NCBI GenBank assembly: GCA_016777125.1
Contig: JADHSC010000014.1
Span: 1-44,263, forward strand
Reading direction: 5' to 3'
DNA: 44,263 nucleotides
Source of the DNA: Candidatus Poseidoniaceae archaeon
GTDB taxonomy: Archaea > Thermoplasmatota > Poseidoniia > Poseidoniales > Poseidoniaceae
Of the stretch, positions 1-8,592 are shown one piece after another. The notes below the pieces were generated by a model, which made no database searches, was not told where the DNA came from, and saw only the letters and a program-made list of their open reading frames with translations. Numbering within the stretch: the stretch's first letter is position 1; the number at the start of each line of letters is the position of its first letter. A program made the translations under genes and the position numbers.

Positions 1-101
1 AAATCATGGCAATCATTAGCAATACTCTTGTTGTTTGCATAGTTGGGGGATTGAGGTAATGGATATAATGAAATTGGGTTGATGGATTTCATTAGTTCAT
101 C

Positions 102-139
102 ATGAATTCCAAACGGCTTAATTGATGAATTTCAAACGG
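102..139. repeat. Pair of 15-bp direct repeats upstream of the flippase gene
   Basis: The 15-mer at 102-116 (atgaattccaaacgg) recurs at 125-139 with one mismatch (atgaatttcaaacgg). Start-to-start spacing is 23 bp, about two helical turns. A weaker related element (atggatttcat) begins at 82. The rest of the first 299 bases holds no convincing gene. It is AT-rich leader DNA, and the repeats could be operator half-sites for the flippase gene. That role is inference. Confidence 0.4.
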
Positions 140-299
140 TCTCTTATGGGATAGTACTGACAACAGACATATCATTCCCATGAAATCGGAAGGGTTCTTG
201 CAACCCCCTCAAGACATTATGGGGAAGTACAATGGGTGTTCAGTCCCCCAGTACACTGCCTACCCATTGATTCATGCATCTTCAACGTCTGGAAGTATC

Positions 300-1778
300 A
301 TGCAGCATGCTTCGCGTCGCCCTTCTTTTGGTCGCGATAGCGTCTGGTTGAGTGCTGCAGATATCATTGCGGTCTTTCTCGCTCTCGTTGGACAGTTGCT
401 CCTTGCTCGAGCATTACTTGCTGAGTACTATGGCCTTCTCATCATCGCTCTTGATCTATTTGCAACACTCTTTCTTCTTCTCGATTTGGGTTTACCAACC
501 CTCCTTGCTCGTGATGGTCCAAGAAAACCTTCATCAATTTGGTCTGGAATGATTCAAATTTATCGTTTACAGATTATTGCGGCTCTTCTCTTTGCGCCCC
601 TCGCTTGTGGATTAGTTCTCTACCTGGGCGCTCATGATAGTCTGATGCTTCTAGCTGCAGTAATCGCCCTTGTTCATATTGCATCATATGCACCTAGGAC
701 TGCTTTACGAGCCTCTGGAGATGCTCGATTTGAATCCATTACGAAAGTTGTGGAACGAGGCGTAACTACTGTTGGATATGGGGCTCTCTATTACGCATCT
801 TCAACTGATGTTGTCTGGTATGCGCTTGTGTTTTTGATCGGTGCAAGCGTTGGATGCTTGCTTGCATTATGGGGCGCATATCGAGTCGCAAATGTGAATC
901 AGGTTAAGAAAACAGAATTCAAAGAATTAGGATCAATTTGGGAGAATAAGAAATCACTCCTCATCGCAGCCCTTCCTTTTGCGATTACATTGGGCGTCTT
1001 ACCGTATGTTATTCGAATAGAGAAATTCATTCTTTCAGTTGAATTAGGACTCGAAGAAGTAGCACTGTTCCACGTTGCTCAACTTGCTTGGCTTGCAGGG
1101 TTACTTATTCCTCAAGCGATGAGATCCGCCTTACTTCCCGTCCTTGGAGCTTCTCGTGATGATGAAACACTCTACAACGGGCACCTCAATCGAGTTGAAT
1201 CCATTGCTTTTGGCTTAGTGCCGATTGGATTGGTTTCAGGGGCAGGTATTGTTACACTCTTGCTTCCTGTTGCATTTCCATCTGAATATTTTGATGGTAG
1301 CCTTGGCGCTTCAGCTCAAGACATCTTCATGCTTTTACTTACAGGTTGGGCTATGACCGTACTGAGTGTTCCCTCCTACACATCTCTACAAGCAGGAACT
1401 CGACCTTGGAGATTTACCAGTCTCATCGCTCTTGTTGTGATCATGGCAACACTGATTGGATGGTTTTTGATCAATTGGGGAGCCGATAAGAGTGTTGGAA
1501 CCGCTCTTGAGATGGCTGCTTATGCTTCGGTCGCATCGACATTCATCATGCTATTTGCAGGCATTGGTTTGAGTCAGAGATGGAGCGAATTCAAGAGTCG
1601 AGGTCTGCAATGGGTTCTGACTATTGCACTTGTCTTTGTGACGTGTTTTGCGCTCTCTGAACGGTCTTGGTGGGCGCTTTCTGGGCTTCCATTATTCATT
1701 CTTCTTCCTGGAGCCCTTGAAGCAATGAAGACCACTGTTGGCTTACAGATTCCTGAGAAAACTTCCGAGGCAGAGTGA
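300..1778 (+). CDS. Polysaccharide/oligosaccharide flippase-like membrane protein (MOP/Wzx superfamily)
   Basis: This is a polytopic membrane protein of about 492 residues with roughly 12-14 hydrophobic segments, an arrangement typical of Wzx/RfbX-type lipid-linked oligosaccharide flippases of the MOP superfamily. The first helix starts at the SAADIIAVFLALVG stretch, about 15 residues after the chosen start. The frame is open from an ATG at 180, but the extra 40 residues are polar and unlike a flippase N-terminus. The ATG at 300 is preceded by ggaag at a usable ribosome-binding distance, so 300 is preferred. The 3' end overlaps the convergent glycosyltransferase gene by 83 bp. Together they suggest surface glycan or glycolipid export. 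Wzx-like proteins diverge strongly, so the substrate cannot be read from the sequence. Confidence 0.7.
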   Translation: MQHASRRPSFGRDSVWLSAADIIAVFLALVGQLLLARALLAEYYGLLIIALDLFATLFLLLDLGLPTLLARDGPRKPSSIWSGMIQIYRLQIIAALLFAPLACGLVLYLGAHDSLMLLAAVIALVHIASYAPRTALRASGDARFESITKVVERGVTTVGYGALYYASSTDVVWYALVFLIGASVGCLLALWGAYRVANVNQVKKTEFKELGSIWENKKSLLIAALPFAITLGVLPYVIRIEKFILSVELGLEEVALFHVAQLAWLAGLLIPQAMRSALLPVLGASRDDETLYNGHLNRVESIAFGLVPIGLVSGAGIVTLLLPVAFPSEYFDGSLGASAQDIFMLLLTGWAMTVLSVPSYTSLQAGTRPWRFTSLIALVVIMATLIGWFLINWGADKSVGTALEMAAYASVASTFIMLFAGIGLSQRWSEFKSRGLQWVLTIALVFVTCFALSERSWWALSGLPLFILLPGALEAMKTTVGLQIPEKTSEAE

Positions 1779-2793
1779 TTGGATTTTTAATCCAATTTGT
1801 TTCGAGTGCGGATTCGCAGGCGTCAGCAAGTAACTCTGGTGTTGCTTCATCAATGACGAGAGAAGTTGGGAGATATGTTCCTACATCGCCGACGTTCGTT
1901 GAAACGACAGGTGTACCACAGAGAATCGACTCTCTGGCAACGAGAGGTCCAGATTCTCGATGAGAGGTGATCAGCGTAAGATCTGCGACAATCATTCTGT
2001 CCCAAACGATACTACGTGGTTGTTGCTTTAGTGTCGTCATTCCAACAATCCATCCACGATGTTCGAGAATCTCGCCTGTTTGAAGTGCGAGTAAATTGTT
2101 CTTTTCGGGGCGCCGAGGATCAGAAGGGAACAGAATATCGATTGCCTCTCTTCTCCACCTTCCCTTCCATGGTTTCATTGGACGAGCCCACTCAGCATCC
2201 ATTTCAGAGTGACAGGGGATGACAAACGAAGCCTTTGGTAAGACATTCTTTTGCTCTGAAGACCGCTTCAATCCTTGGCTGACAAAGACCATGTTATCTG
2301 CAGATTCCATCATCGAACGGATTCTTTTCCCGATAGTTGAATGGTCGAGGCCAACATCAACATCATGGCCATGAACAACACCGGTCCAAGGGACCTTCCA
2401 TCGCTTTGCGAGGGACTTTGCAAGTTCTCCAACCGGCCAAAGTGTATGGCAAATAATGTGTTCTGGGCGCCAAGTTCCGAGCCAAGATTCGATGGCTTTC
2501 TTTCGATTACGTATACTTCTTGAGGTAAGGGAAGGGTAAGGATGGTCGGAAAGTGCAATGAATCGCGGAGAGAGGATTTCAAATCCATTATGTTCAAATT
2601 TCTTAGGTGATTTTGCAACACCTGTCAGTGTTGAGCGACGTTGTTCCATGTACTGGAGCATACGCGGTAAAGGGTTGATGATACGCACATCATGCCCTGA
2701 GTCACGTAGGAGTTGTGCATGGTCTGCTACGAATGTGCCTCTTGCAGCATTTGTTGGAAGGGGGTGAAGCAATGTCACCAACAGGATTCGCAT
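1696..2793 (-). CDS. Glycosyltransferase, GT4-like (GT-B fold)
   Basis: About 365 residues with an N-terminal Rossmann-like half beginning RILLVTLLHPLP, followed by the glycine/His-containing VVHGHDVDVG stretch. The C-terminal donor-binding half carries the ESGPLVARE motif, matching the E-x7-E signature of GT4 retaining glycosyltransferases (around residues 278-286), then CGTPVVSTNVGDVG. It would transfer a nucleotide-sugar hexose to a cell-surface glycan or lipid in the cytoplasm. The ATG at 2793 is chosen; a TTG one codon upstream (2796) is also possible. The gene sits 8 bp after the stop of the epimerase gene on the same strand, so the two are probably co-transcribed. It overlaps the convergent flippase gene by 83 bp. 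Acceptor and sugar are unknown. Confidence 0.75.
   Translation of the reverse strand: MRILLVTLLHPLPTNAARGTFVADHAQLLRDSGHDVRIINPLPRMLQYMEQRRSTLTGVAKSPKKFEHNGFEILSPRFIALSDHPYPSLTSRSIRNRKKAIESWLGTWRPEHIICHTLWPVGELAKSLAKRWKVPWTGVVHGHDVDVGLDHSTIGKRIRSMMESADNMVFVSQGLKRSSEQKNVLPKASFVIPCHSEMDAEWARPMKPWKGRWRREAIDILFPSDPRRPEKNNLLALQTGEILEHRGWIVGMTTLKQQPRSIVWDRMIVADLTLITSHRESGPLVARESILCGTPVVSTNVGDVGTYLPTSLVIDEATPELLADACESALETNWIKNPITLPRKFSQESVSQQWSSLLQGLQEEE
1778..1796 (+). terminator. Perfect 8-bp stem, 3-nt loop hairpin at the flippase stop codon
   Basis: attggatt (1778-1785), loop ttt, aatccaat (1789-1796) form a perfect inverted repeat. It starts on the last base of the flippase stop codon (TGA 1776-1778) and is followed by a T-rich stretch. 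It lies inside the coding part of the opposing glycosyltransferase gene. It may help end the flippase transcript, but archaeal terminators depend mainly on oligo-T, so this is tentative. Confidence 0.4.
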
Positions 2794-2801
2794 CAAATCA
2801 C

Positions 2802-3476
2802 TCAGACATTGAGGGCTTCATGAAGCGTTGTAAGGTTGTCAGCAACACTCCCTCGATCATTGAAGAGCCCTGAACCGACCACTGCGTTGGTAACGCCCCA
2901 TTCTCTCAACATAGCAATGTTGTGTGTCTTGACGCCACCATCGATTTGTAATTGCACCTCTCGTCCACCAGAAGCGACTTGTTTATCGATGGCTTTGCGG
3001 AGTTTACGGATTTTAGCCTCAACAGTTGGAATGAACGATTGTCCTCCAAAGCCAGGATTAACGCTCATAATTAGAACGAGATCAACATCAGGAAGGACTT
3101 CCAAAGCAATGTCAACGGGTGTTGCTGGATTCAGAACGATTCCAGCCCCTGCACCTGCTTCCCGAATTGCGTGAAGGAGTCGATGAAGGTGCGTGACGGC
3201 TTCAACATGGACAGTAAGATGATTGCAACCAGCATCGATGTAATCTTGATACATGGTTTCAGCATTCTCAATCATCAGATGAGCATCGAATACAGGACCA
3301 TCTCCCAAGTGCTTTCGTAATTGCTTGATGACTGGAGGGCCAAAGGTAAGATTCGGGACAAAGTTCCCGTCCATAACGTCGAGATGAAGCCAATCGAGTC
3401 CAGCAGAAACGGCTTCTTGACAAGCATTTCCTAGGGCTGCAAGGTCTGCTGTTAGAACACTTGGTGCGATGATCAT
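2802..3476 (-). CDS. rpe: Ribulose-phosphate 3-epimerase
   Basis: At 224 residues this matches the usual length of this TIM-barrel enzyme, which interconverts ribulose 5-phosphate and xylulose 5-phosphate in the pentose phosphate pathway. Visible signatures are HLDVMDG at 31-37 (metal ligand and catalytic Asp33), DAHLM at 64-68, the phosphate-gripping SVNPGFGGQSF loop at 138-148, and the second catalytic Asp179 in QIDGGV. The start ATG begins the standard first strand (IIAPSVL). It lies between an unrecognised gene (58 bp upstream) and the glycosyltransferase (8 bp downstream), all on the minus strand. The neighbours give no obvious metabolic link beyond sugar phosphates. Confidence 0.95.
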   Translation of the reverse strand: MIIAPSVLTADLAALGNACQEAVSAGLDWLHLDVMDGNFVPNLTFGPPVIKQLRKHLGDGPVFDAHLMIENAETMYQDYIDAGCNHLTVHVEAVTHLHRLLHAIREAGAGAGIVLNPATPVDIALEVLPDVDLVLIMSVNPGFGGQSFIPTVEAKIRKLRKAIDKQVASGGREVQLQIDGGVKTHNIAMLREWGVTNAVVGSGLFNDRGSVADNLTTLHEALNV

Positions 3477-3534
3477 CGAATCCCTCTTGTCCTTGCCAAG
3501 GCCTCGTGCCTCATGAGCATTGTTCTCATCAATT

Positions 3535-4356
3535 CTACTTCTTTACTACAGAAATGACATCACTCCACACTCGGGCTGATCCTCTGCGGTAGATATTGTC
3601 ATGGAATGAGCGTTGCAAATAATGAATGCATCGAGCAAATCGTCCTCGATGGTTGTAGCATCCTGCGAGTGTATGAATTGGCGTAAAGACTTCTTCAAAT
3701 GGGAGTTGGGGTCCATCAAATGCAGGGCGTTCACGTTCGACTAACTCGACCGTTCCATCCCATTGGATGTCATCAATTGTTGGTGCTTCCATTGTTGTAT
3801 CATGAAGAACATGGAGAGACCCTTCAGCAAGTTTTGCAGGTTTCCATTTGATCCTTGAACCATCGCCAAGGTATTCAATCAGTTGTCGAATTTGAGGTAG
3901 CGTTGCAAAGCCAAGGTGCGTTGATTCCCACCATCCTTGCGTTCGAGCTAAGGTGATGTGATGAACACCAGGTTGAACCATTCGAGCATCCAGTGTATCG
4001 TTCCAAGTACGACATACGTCGTCTATTCGAACGTTGATGATCGGCATTGGGCCTGCACCGATATCGTACAAGCGAGACGGATTAGCCAATTCTCCAATCA
4101 GAAGAATAAGTCGTCGTTCTTGCATGGACGGAGCGCCGAGTGTGGATAGAATCGAATCGATTGAATCTCCTGATGCAGATTTCCAATCCGAGACGGTATT
4201 CCTTAATTCATCCACTGACATAGACTCTGCTTCGATGGCTTCGGCTTCGATCCAAAACAACTCTTCCTCTGAAAAAATAACAGGTTGTTGCGGTAGAGGT
4301 AGTGGTGAATTGAGAGGCTCATACGGCCAAAGGCGAGGTGTTGTAGGGAGGCTCAT
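3535..4356 (-). CDS. Conserved-looking hypothetical protein, 273 aa
   Basis: I do not recognise this family. The product is soluble (no signal peptide or membrane helix), begins with a Pro-rich segment and continues with an acidic helix (EEELFWIEAEAIEAESM). The remainder is mixed alpha/beta with many Trp, Arg and His residues, including a terminal basic tail. The start ATG at 4356 has a purine-rich ribosome-binding stretch (aaaggaag) upstream. It is 16 bp downstream of the zinc-ribbon protein gene on the same strand, so the two likely form a transcription unit, perhaps extending into rpe. Codon use looks like its neighbours, which supports it being a real gene, but no function can be assigned. 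Confidence 0.65.
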   Translation of the reverse strand: MSLPTTPRLWPYEPLNSPLPLPQQPVIFSEEELFWIEAEAIEAESMSVDELRNTVSDWKSASGDSIDSILSTLGAPSMQERRLILLIGELANPSRLYDIGAGPMPIINVRIDDVCRTWNDTLDARMVQPGVHHITLARTQGWWESTHLGFATLPQIRQLIEYLGDGSRIKWKPAKLAEGSLHVLHDTTMEAPTIDDIQWDGTVELVERERPAFDGPQLPFEEVFTPIHTLAGCYNHRGRFARCIHYLQRSFHDNIYRRGSARVWSDVISVVKK

Positions 4357-4372
4357 TGGGATTCACTTCCTT

Positions 4373-4771
4373 TCATTGAAACAAGGCCTCATGGAGGCAT
4401 TGTGGACACGTGACCTTGATCGGTCGTTGACTTGGTATGCCTAAGGCAACGCCGCATGCAGGACATAGAATTGCTTGGTCGACTTGAGAACGGCGCTCCT
4501 TTGCACCATCTGTAGGATCGTATTGGAATCGCATTTGATTCACAGGTATGTTTTGTGCCTGCGTAGGAATCTGTGGGACTTCTTTGTTCGCTACCGGTTG
4601 GAATCCAGCCATTGATTGCTGAGGAGTCCCTTTTGAAAAGCGATTTGCGATCGCTTCGACCTCTTCAGGAGCCATTCCGTATTGTTGTGCAACAGATGCA
4701 ACTTCGAGTTGACGCTCATACCCTTGCAGGCCAGAAATCCGAGTTAGTACGTCGACTGGGATTGAACTCAT
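4373..4771 (-). CDS. Small protein with C-terminal zinc ribbon
   Basis: About 132 residues from the ATG at 4771. The N-terminal third (PVDVLTRISGLQGYERQLEVASVAQQYGM) looks helical and could be a small UBA- or HTH-like bundle. A Gln/Pro-rich linker follows, and the C-terminus has a zinc ribbon with CPACG and CPQC knuckles about 18 residues apart. The frame stays open to 4927, but that extension would overlap the divergent CBS gene and holds no recognisable domain, so the shorter start is preferred. The zinc ribbon suggests nucleic-acid or protein binding; no specific role can be given. It is followed at 16 bp by the 273-residue unknown gene. Confidence 0.6.
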   Translation of the reverse strand: MSSIPVDVLTRISGLQGYERQLEVASVAQQYGMAPEEVEAIANRFSKGTPQQSMAGFQPVANKEVPQIPTQAQNIPVNQMRFQYDPTDGAKERRSQVDQAILCPACGVALGIPSQRPIKVTCPQCLHEALFQ

Positions 4772-4920
4772 ACAACGCCGTTCAACTCTTGTGTATTGAG
4801 GTTTGAGGAGTTTTGTTCTCGGAACCTGATTACGGAGTTCATATACTGTAATCCGGAAGGGATAGCCGTACAAGCCTTGATATGGGTTACCAGTGGGGCG
4901 CAGGACAAGAAGGGTAAGAT

Positions 4921-5397
4921 ATGGCAAGCCTTAATCGACGAAAAACAAGCAACAGCGTACGAAAGCAGTCTGGTAAAAACAGACTTGATGTTCGTAGACT
5001 TACCTGTGAAGAAGTTATGCAAAAACCTCGAGCAGTCCGTTCCACTGCTTCAATGGCTGATGTCCTTGAAGCGATGACTATGAAAGAGTTAGATCATCTC
5101 TTCATCGTCAATCGTGATGGCGTCCCAATGGGTCGTATTCATGCCATTGATGTCTTGAAACTCATCTCAAGAAAGACCGTTAATCGTTCAATTGCTTGGA
5201 TGCATGGCATTGAAGCAAAACAACTCGTCAACCTTCCTCCAATGACAGTACGTCTTGAAACACCTCTTCTCAAAGCAGGGGCACTTATGTTAACTCACGA
5301 CTTGAATCAAATTGCAGTTGTCAATGATGATGGTGTGCTTGCTGGCGTTGTCAGCCATAGCACAATTGCTCGACACCTTCCAAAGTTTGTACTTTGA
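4921..5397 (+). CDS. Tandem CBS-domain protein
   Basis: 158 residues made of two CBS motifs: the first about 27-85 (ending in the typical HAIDVLKLI helix) and the second about 100-156 (AVVNDDGVLAGVVSHSTIA). Such Bateman modules bind adenine nucleotides or SAM and regulate a partner. Here no effector domain is attached, so it is a stand-alone module. The basic N-terminal 20 residues are extra. The start ATG follows a purine-rich stretch (aagaagggtaag). The stop codon abuts that of the convergent DUF373 gene with no gap. The ligand and partner cannot be told from the sequence. Confidence 0.85.
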   Translation: MASLNRRKTSNSVRKQSGKNRLDVRRLTCEEVMQKPRAVRSTASMADVLEAMTMKELDHLFIVNRDGVPMGRIHAIDVLKLISRKTVNRSIAWMHGIEAKQLVNLPPMTVRLETPLLKAGALMLTHDLNQIAVVNDDGVLAGVVSHSTIARHLPKFVL

Positions 5398-6516
5398 TCA
5401 AATGCCCCAGTAGCGCTCGGATTGAGCCTGCTTGGCTTTCAGTCCCTTGACAATGGTCATAGTAAGCCATAGTGCAACAATCCAGGCAAGCGGTACGGAG
5501 AGAGTGTTTCCAATATTCGTAACGTTGAATTCGTAATCATTTCCACTCAGGATATCAATGGCAATTTGAAGAGCGGTGTTGACGAAGGAATAGACGACCA
5601 TGCCAAAGATGCTCAAAACGAACAACTGGCCTGAGAAACTTCCGCGCTTCAATCGCAAAAGCATGAACCCGGCCGTTGAAGTGAGGAAAGCAATAACAAT
5701 CCAAGCTAGGGAAGAATTTGCAACTTGCATCCATAGAATTGATGTTGTTTCAGTATCGACAAGATCATCGAATGTTTGCCATCCCTCAGCACCTGCAAAG
5801 ATCGCACTGAAGACAGTTGCAGTCCACAAGAGAGAGGAAAACATAGCAGCATCTGCGTTATCTCGCATTTCCTGAACAACTCGATTGACGGTTGTTTCGA
5901 TACCAGCACCTTTTGCGAATATGAACAAACCGAGCAGCAATGGAAGGGCACCAATGACAATGCCGCCAATCTCGTTTGGCAGCATAATACCCAGGCCAAA
6001 GATTGCAAGAACCAATCCAAATGGAATCATGAACTTGGCTCTCCATTTTGGATCTTCGAGCGCCTTTACGATGTAATAGTAGGTCCCTTCAATACCCTTC
6101 GATTGCTTGACAATGACCTTTTGGACATGGTCGATTCGAACTTGAGATTGAATAATTGGAAGAACAGATTCATCTTCTGCTCCATCCGTGATTAAGACGG
6201 CCTCATCAGGTTGGAAGGCTGAAACAACTTCTTCTAATTGAGCTGCAATTGCACGGTCTGAACGTACACCAACCTTTTCATCACCGGTAAGGATTGCAAC
6301 CTCGACTTCATCGTCTTCTCCACCTGTTTCGAGCAGAGAATCGTGCTGAGAGAGAGCACCAAGAATAGCGTTAGTATCGCTTTCTTCTGGGTCAGCAATA
6401 CCAAGCTTGAGAGCAGCAGTAAGTACTTGTCTGCGACCAATGACAGGACCTCGAATCGAGGTTTTGATTCCAAGATCATTGTCTCGGTCAACAGTCAGGA
6501 CAAGTACTCGTGTCAT
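5398..6516 (-). CDS. DUF373 family archaeal membrane protein
   Basis: 372 residues. The N-terminal soluble domain (about 1-155) opens with TRVLVLTVDRDNDLG and includes AILTGDEKVG and AVLITDGAEDE, which match the archaeal DUF373 family. The C-terminal half contains about six hydrophobic helices from around residue 158 onward. The family is widespread in archaea but has no known function; the Asp-rich soluble domain suggests nucleotide or metal binding (inference). A good ribosome-binding site (agggagag) precedes the ATG. It starts 35 bp after the stop of the primase large subunit gene on the same strand, suggesting co-transcription. It abuts the convergent CBS gene end to end. Confidence 0.85.
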   Translation of the reverse strand: MTRVLVLTVDRDNDLGIKTSIRGPVIGRRQVLTAALKLGIADPEESDTNAILGALSQHDSLLETGGEDDEVEVAILTGDEKVGVRSDRAIAAQLEEVVSAFQPDEAVLITDGAEDESVLPIIQSQVRIDHVQKVIVKQSKGIEGTYYYIVKALEDPKWRAKFMIPFGLVLAIFGLGIMLPNEIGGIVIGALPLLLGLFIFAKGAGIETTVNRVVQEMRDNADAAMFSSLLWTATVFSAIFAGAEGWQTFDDLVDTETTSILWMQVANSSLAWIVIAFLTSTAGFMLLRLKRGSFSGQLFVLSIFGMVVYSFVNTALQIAIDILSGNDYEFNVTNIGNTLSVPLAWIVALWLTMTIVKGLKAKQAQSERYWGI

Positions 6517-6551
6517 TTCTCTCCCTGTTCAAGGGTATGCGTTCCTCCACT

Positions 6552-7769
6552 TCAAACTCTTGCTTGCTCTGAATCTGTTGGAGGCTGTTCTTGGGGTGCT
6601 TGTGCTTGTTGCTCACGTTGCTTTCGCCGTTGAGTAGCGCGAATGTATTTCAGCGGATGGTCAAGCCATGGCTGATCACATAACCTGTTGTCCCCTGGTA
6701 AAACAGGACAGTTGTGATTTACTTTCAACTTAGAACAACTGGATGGTGTGTATTCGTGCTGATAGACGTGGTCGACTTGATAGGAAGTTGTACCTTCACT
6801 GAAATCGGGTGCTCCTCTGAAGAAATCAACACATGCTTCTTTTGGTAATGCTAATGTTGCAGCCATGGAAGCAAGGAACAGTCTTCCAAAGTGATTGAGG
6901 TTTACACCAGCGGATAGGTCCGCCACTGCCTTTCTCATACATGGCGGCCAATCCTCCTCTTCTGCACCAACCAAGGCGATTGCCTCACTGGTTTTCTGAT
7001 TCAAGAGATTTCGAACCATTCCAACAGGTTCCGCTAATCGGATGGCTAGGTCAGTTGTTACCTCTGCCATTTTTTGAACCCCTTCGCGTTCAACATCAGA
7101 CTTAATGTGTTCACGTAACAGTCGAGCGAGTTTTGCAGTTGAACTGTATTTGTTTTCATTATGGAGTCGTACAATGCCATTCTCCACGTCACAATTCGGA
7201 AGCCTCCAGCGGTTTCCTGTAATACGAGGGCATACCTCGATAAAATCTGAAAGACCGAGACTCCATTCCAAGCCATCTTTGGTTTGTCTTAACGCTTGAA
7301 TATCTGAAGAAGCAATGTTTCGCCGAAATGAATTCCCACTCTCAACTTTGTCGAGTACAGAGATGTATGTGCGGGCAATCGCTTCAAGATTTGCAGAATC
7401 TCGGATCATAAGATGTTCTGCTCTGGCAGCTTCTGCTTGAGCCCATCGAGCGAGAAGACGCTCATCCTCTGAAGCGCAAATGACAAGCCGAGCATAGTAG
7501 AATGAGAATGCTTCAATCAATCGCCCTTCCTCAGTGTGGATGTCGCCGCCACTCAACTCAACCCCTTCCTTGGACTGAACGGTATCAACCAATCGAATAC
7601 GGGCTCGCTTACGGGCTGATTCCATGAGCGGGCCATCGATTAAATCATCCAATGAAATGTTATGCTTAGCGGCCATATTTTGTATCCAACCACTTGCTTG
7701 AGGCAGGAATGGATAGCGCGCAAGCGTCACCTCATCAGTGACGATTGGTTGATGTGTTGGTCGGGGCAC
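6552..7769 (-). CDS. priL: DNA primase large subunit (PriL, Fe-S subunit)
   Basis: 405 residues, the regulatory subunit of the archaeal/eukaryotic-type primase that makes RNA primers with PriS. The N-terminal helical domain covers roughly 10-240. The C-terminal domain shows the four cysteines expected for the 4Fe-4S cluster: C277 in PPCM, C345 in PSSC, C354 in NCPV and C364. The conserved HFGR segment lies at 293-296 and YTPSSC precedes the cluster. A polar Gln-rich tail of about 25 residues follows. The start is a GTG at 7769, as no in-frame ATG lies near. A TATA-like element about 26 bp upstream suggests a leaderless mRNA. The PriS gene is not in the window. Confidence 0.9.
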   Translation of the reverse strand: MPRPTHQPIVTDEVTLARYPFLPQASGWIQNMAAKHNISLDDLIDGPLMESARKRARIRLVDTVQSKEGVELSGGDIHTEEGRLIEAFSFYYARLVICASEDERLLARWAQAEAARAEHLMIRDSANLEAIARTYISVLDKVESGNSFRRNIASSDIQALRQTKDGLEWSLGLSDFIEVCPRITGNRWRLPNCDVENGIVRLHNENKYSSTAKLARLLREHIKSDVEREGVQKMAEVTTDLAIRLAEPVGMVRNLLNQKTSEAIALVGAEEEDWPPCMRKAVADLSAGVNLNHFGRLFLASMAATLALPKEACVDFFRGAPDFSEGTTSYQVDHVYQHEYTPSSCSKLKVNHNCPVLPGDNRLCDQPWLDHPLKYIRATQRRKQREQQAQAPQEQPPTDSEQARV

Positions 7770-7790
7770 ATCAGACGAATGAACCCGATA

Positions 7791-7798
7791 CCATATGA
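7791..7798 (-). promoter_or_regulatory. TATA-like box for priL, suggesting a leaderless transcript
   Basis: On the minus strand tcatatgg lies 22-29 bp upstream of the priL GTG at 7769, the distance expected if transcription starts at or next to the start codon. Because the divergent mptE-like gene starts at 7795, this element overlaps that gene's start codon. Confidence 0.35.
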
Positions 7799-8580
7799 AC
7801 TTGACAACCCAAACCTTTCTTCAACATCTCCCTCTAGGGCAGGGTGTGTTCAACGATGTGTTAGAGCCTCTTCTTGCGTTACAGGATGAGGTTCGTGAAG
7901 CGTTTGGGTATGCACTTCAAAACGATGAAGAGTCTGCGAAACAGATGGAATATTTGTTTTCCAAACCACAACCGTTTGGCCGTGAAGAGTGGAGTTTTGA
8001 TCAACGCCAGCAGGCAACAAGAGCCCTTCGAGAAAACCTTCATGCAGCAAACCAACTCTATGTCATAGGCGCCGGTTCGGAGAAGATTCGAACCGCTGAC
8101 TACGATATAGGAGCACGATTCATCGCTGCTGATGGAGCGGTTGGAGCAGTTGACGATCTTTCCAAAGTACTCTGTGTTGTAAGCGATGGAGATGGGGCAG
8201 AACACCTTCAACGCGCCATCGAATATCCTGTCCATATCATCTTACATGCACATGGAGATAATCTGAAAACTTGGACGAGGCTATGTACCGAATGGGCAAA
8301 AATGGAAGTCGTTCCATCTCTTACATTAACGCACCAAACAAAAACATCGTTTTCAGGAATGCATAATCCTGGAGGATTCACTGACGGAGATCGTGCTCTT
8401 TGTTTTCTTCAATCGATGGGTCTGAATCTAGGTAAAATTCAATGCTTAGGATTTTCAACACAAAAAGTTGGAATGTGGTCCGGGGCCACGAATCCTATGG
8501 CTAAGTTGGACAAATTACAGTGGATGAATGAGGCAATGATTCGTTTGGGAGTTGAACACCAACTGATAAACTATGATTGA
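7795..8580 (+). CDS. mptE: 6-hydroxymethyl-7,8-dihydropterin pyrophosphokinase, MptE/DUF115 family
   Basis: 261 residues of the archaeal MptE type, which activates 6-hydroxymethyl-dihydropterin with ATP during folate or methanopterin synthesis. Family marks seen: the glycine motif YVIGAGS at 89-95, SDGDG at 130-134, HAHGDN at 151-156 and GGFTDGDRA at 193-201, followed by LGFS near 218. The length fits the family. The N-terminal 80 residues form a helical extension typical of DUF115 proteins. It is divergent from priL with only 25 bp between the start codons, and is followed 12 bp downstream by a small membrane protein gene. Final cofactor (folate or methanopterin) cannot be told from this gene alone. 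Confidence 0.88.
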   Translation: MNLTTQTFLQHLPLGQGVFNDVLEPLLALQDEVREAFGYALQNDEESAKQMEYLFSKPQPFGREEWSFDQRQQATRALRENLHAANQLYVIGAGSEKIRTADYDIGARFIAADGAVGAVDDLSKVLCVVSDGDGAEHLQRAIEYPVHIILHAHGDNLKTWTRLCTEWAKMEVVPSLTLTHQTKTSFSGMHNPGGFTDGDRALCFLQSMGLNLGKIQCLGFSTQKVGMWSGATNPMAKLDKLQWMNEAMIRLGVEHQLINYD

Positions 8581-8592
8581 CGTGATGTTACT

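Noticed and set aside
4772-4927. N-terminal extension of the zinc-ribbon gene
   Set aside because: Would overlap the divergent CBS gene and shows no domain; the ATG at 4771 gives a compact protein.
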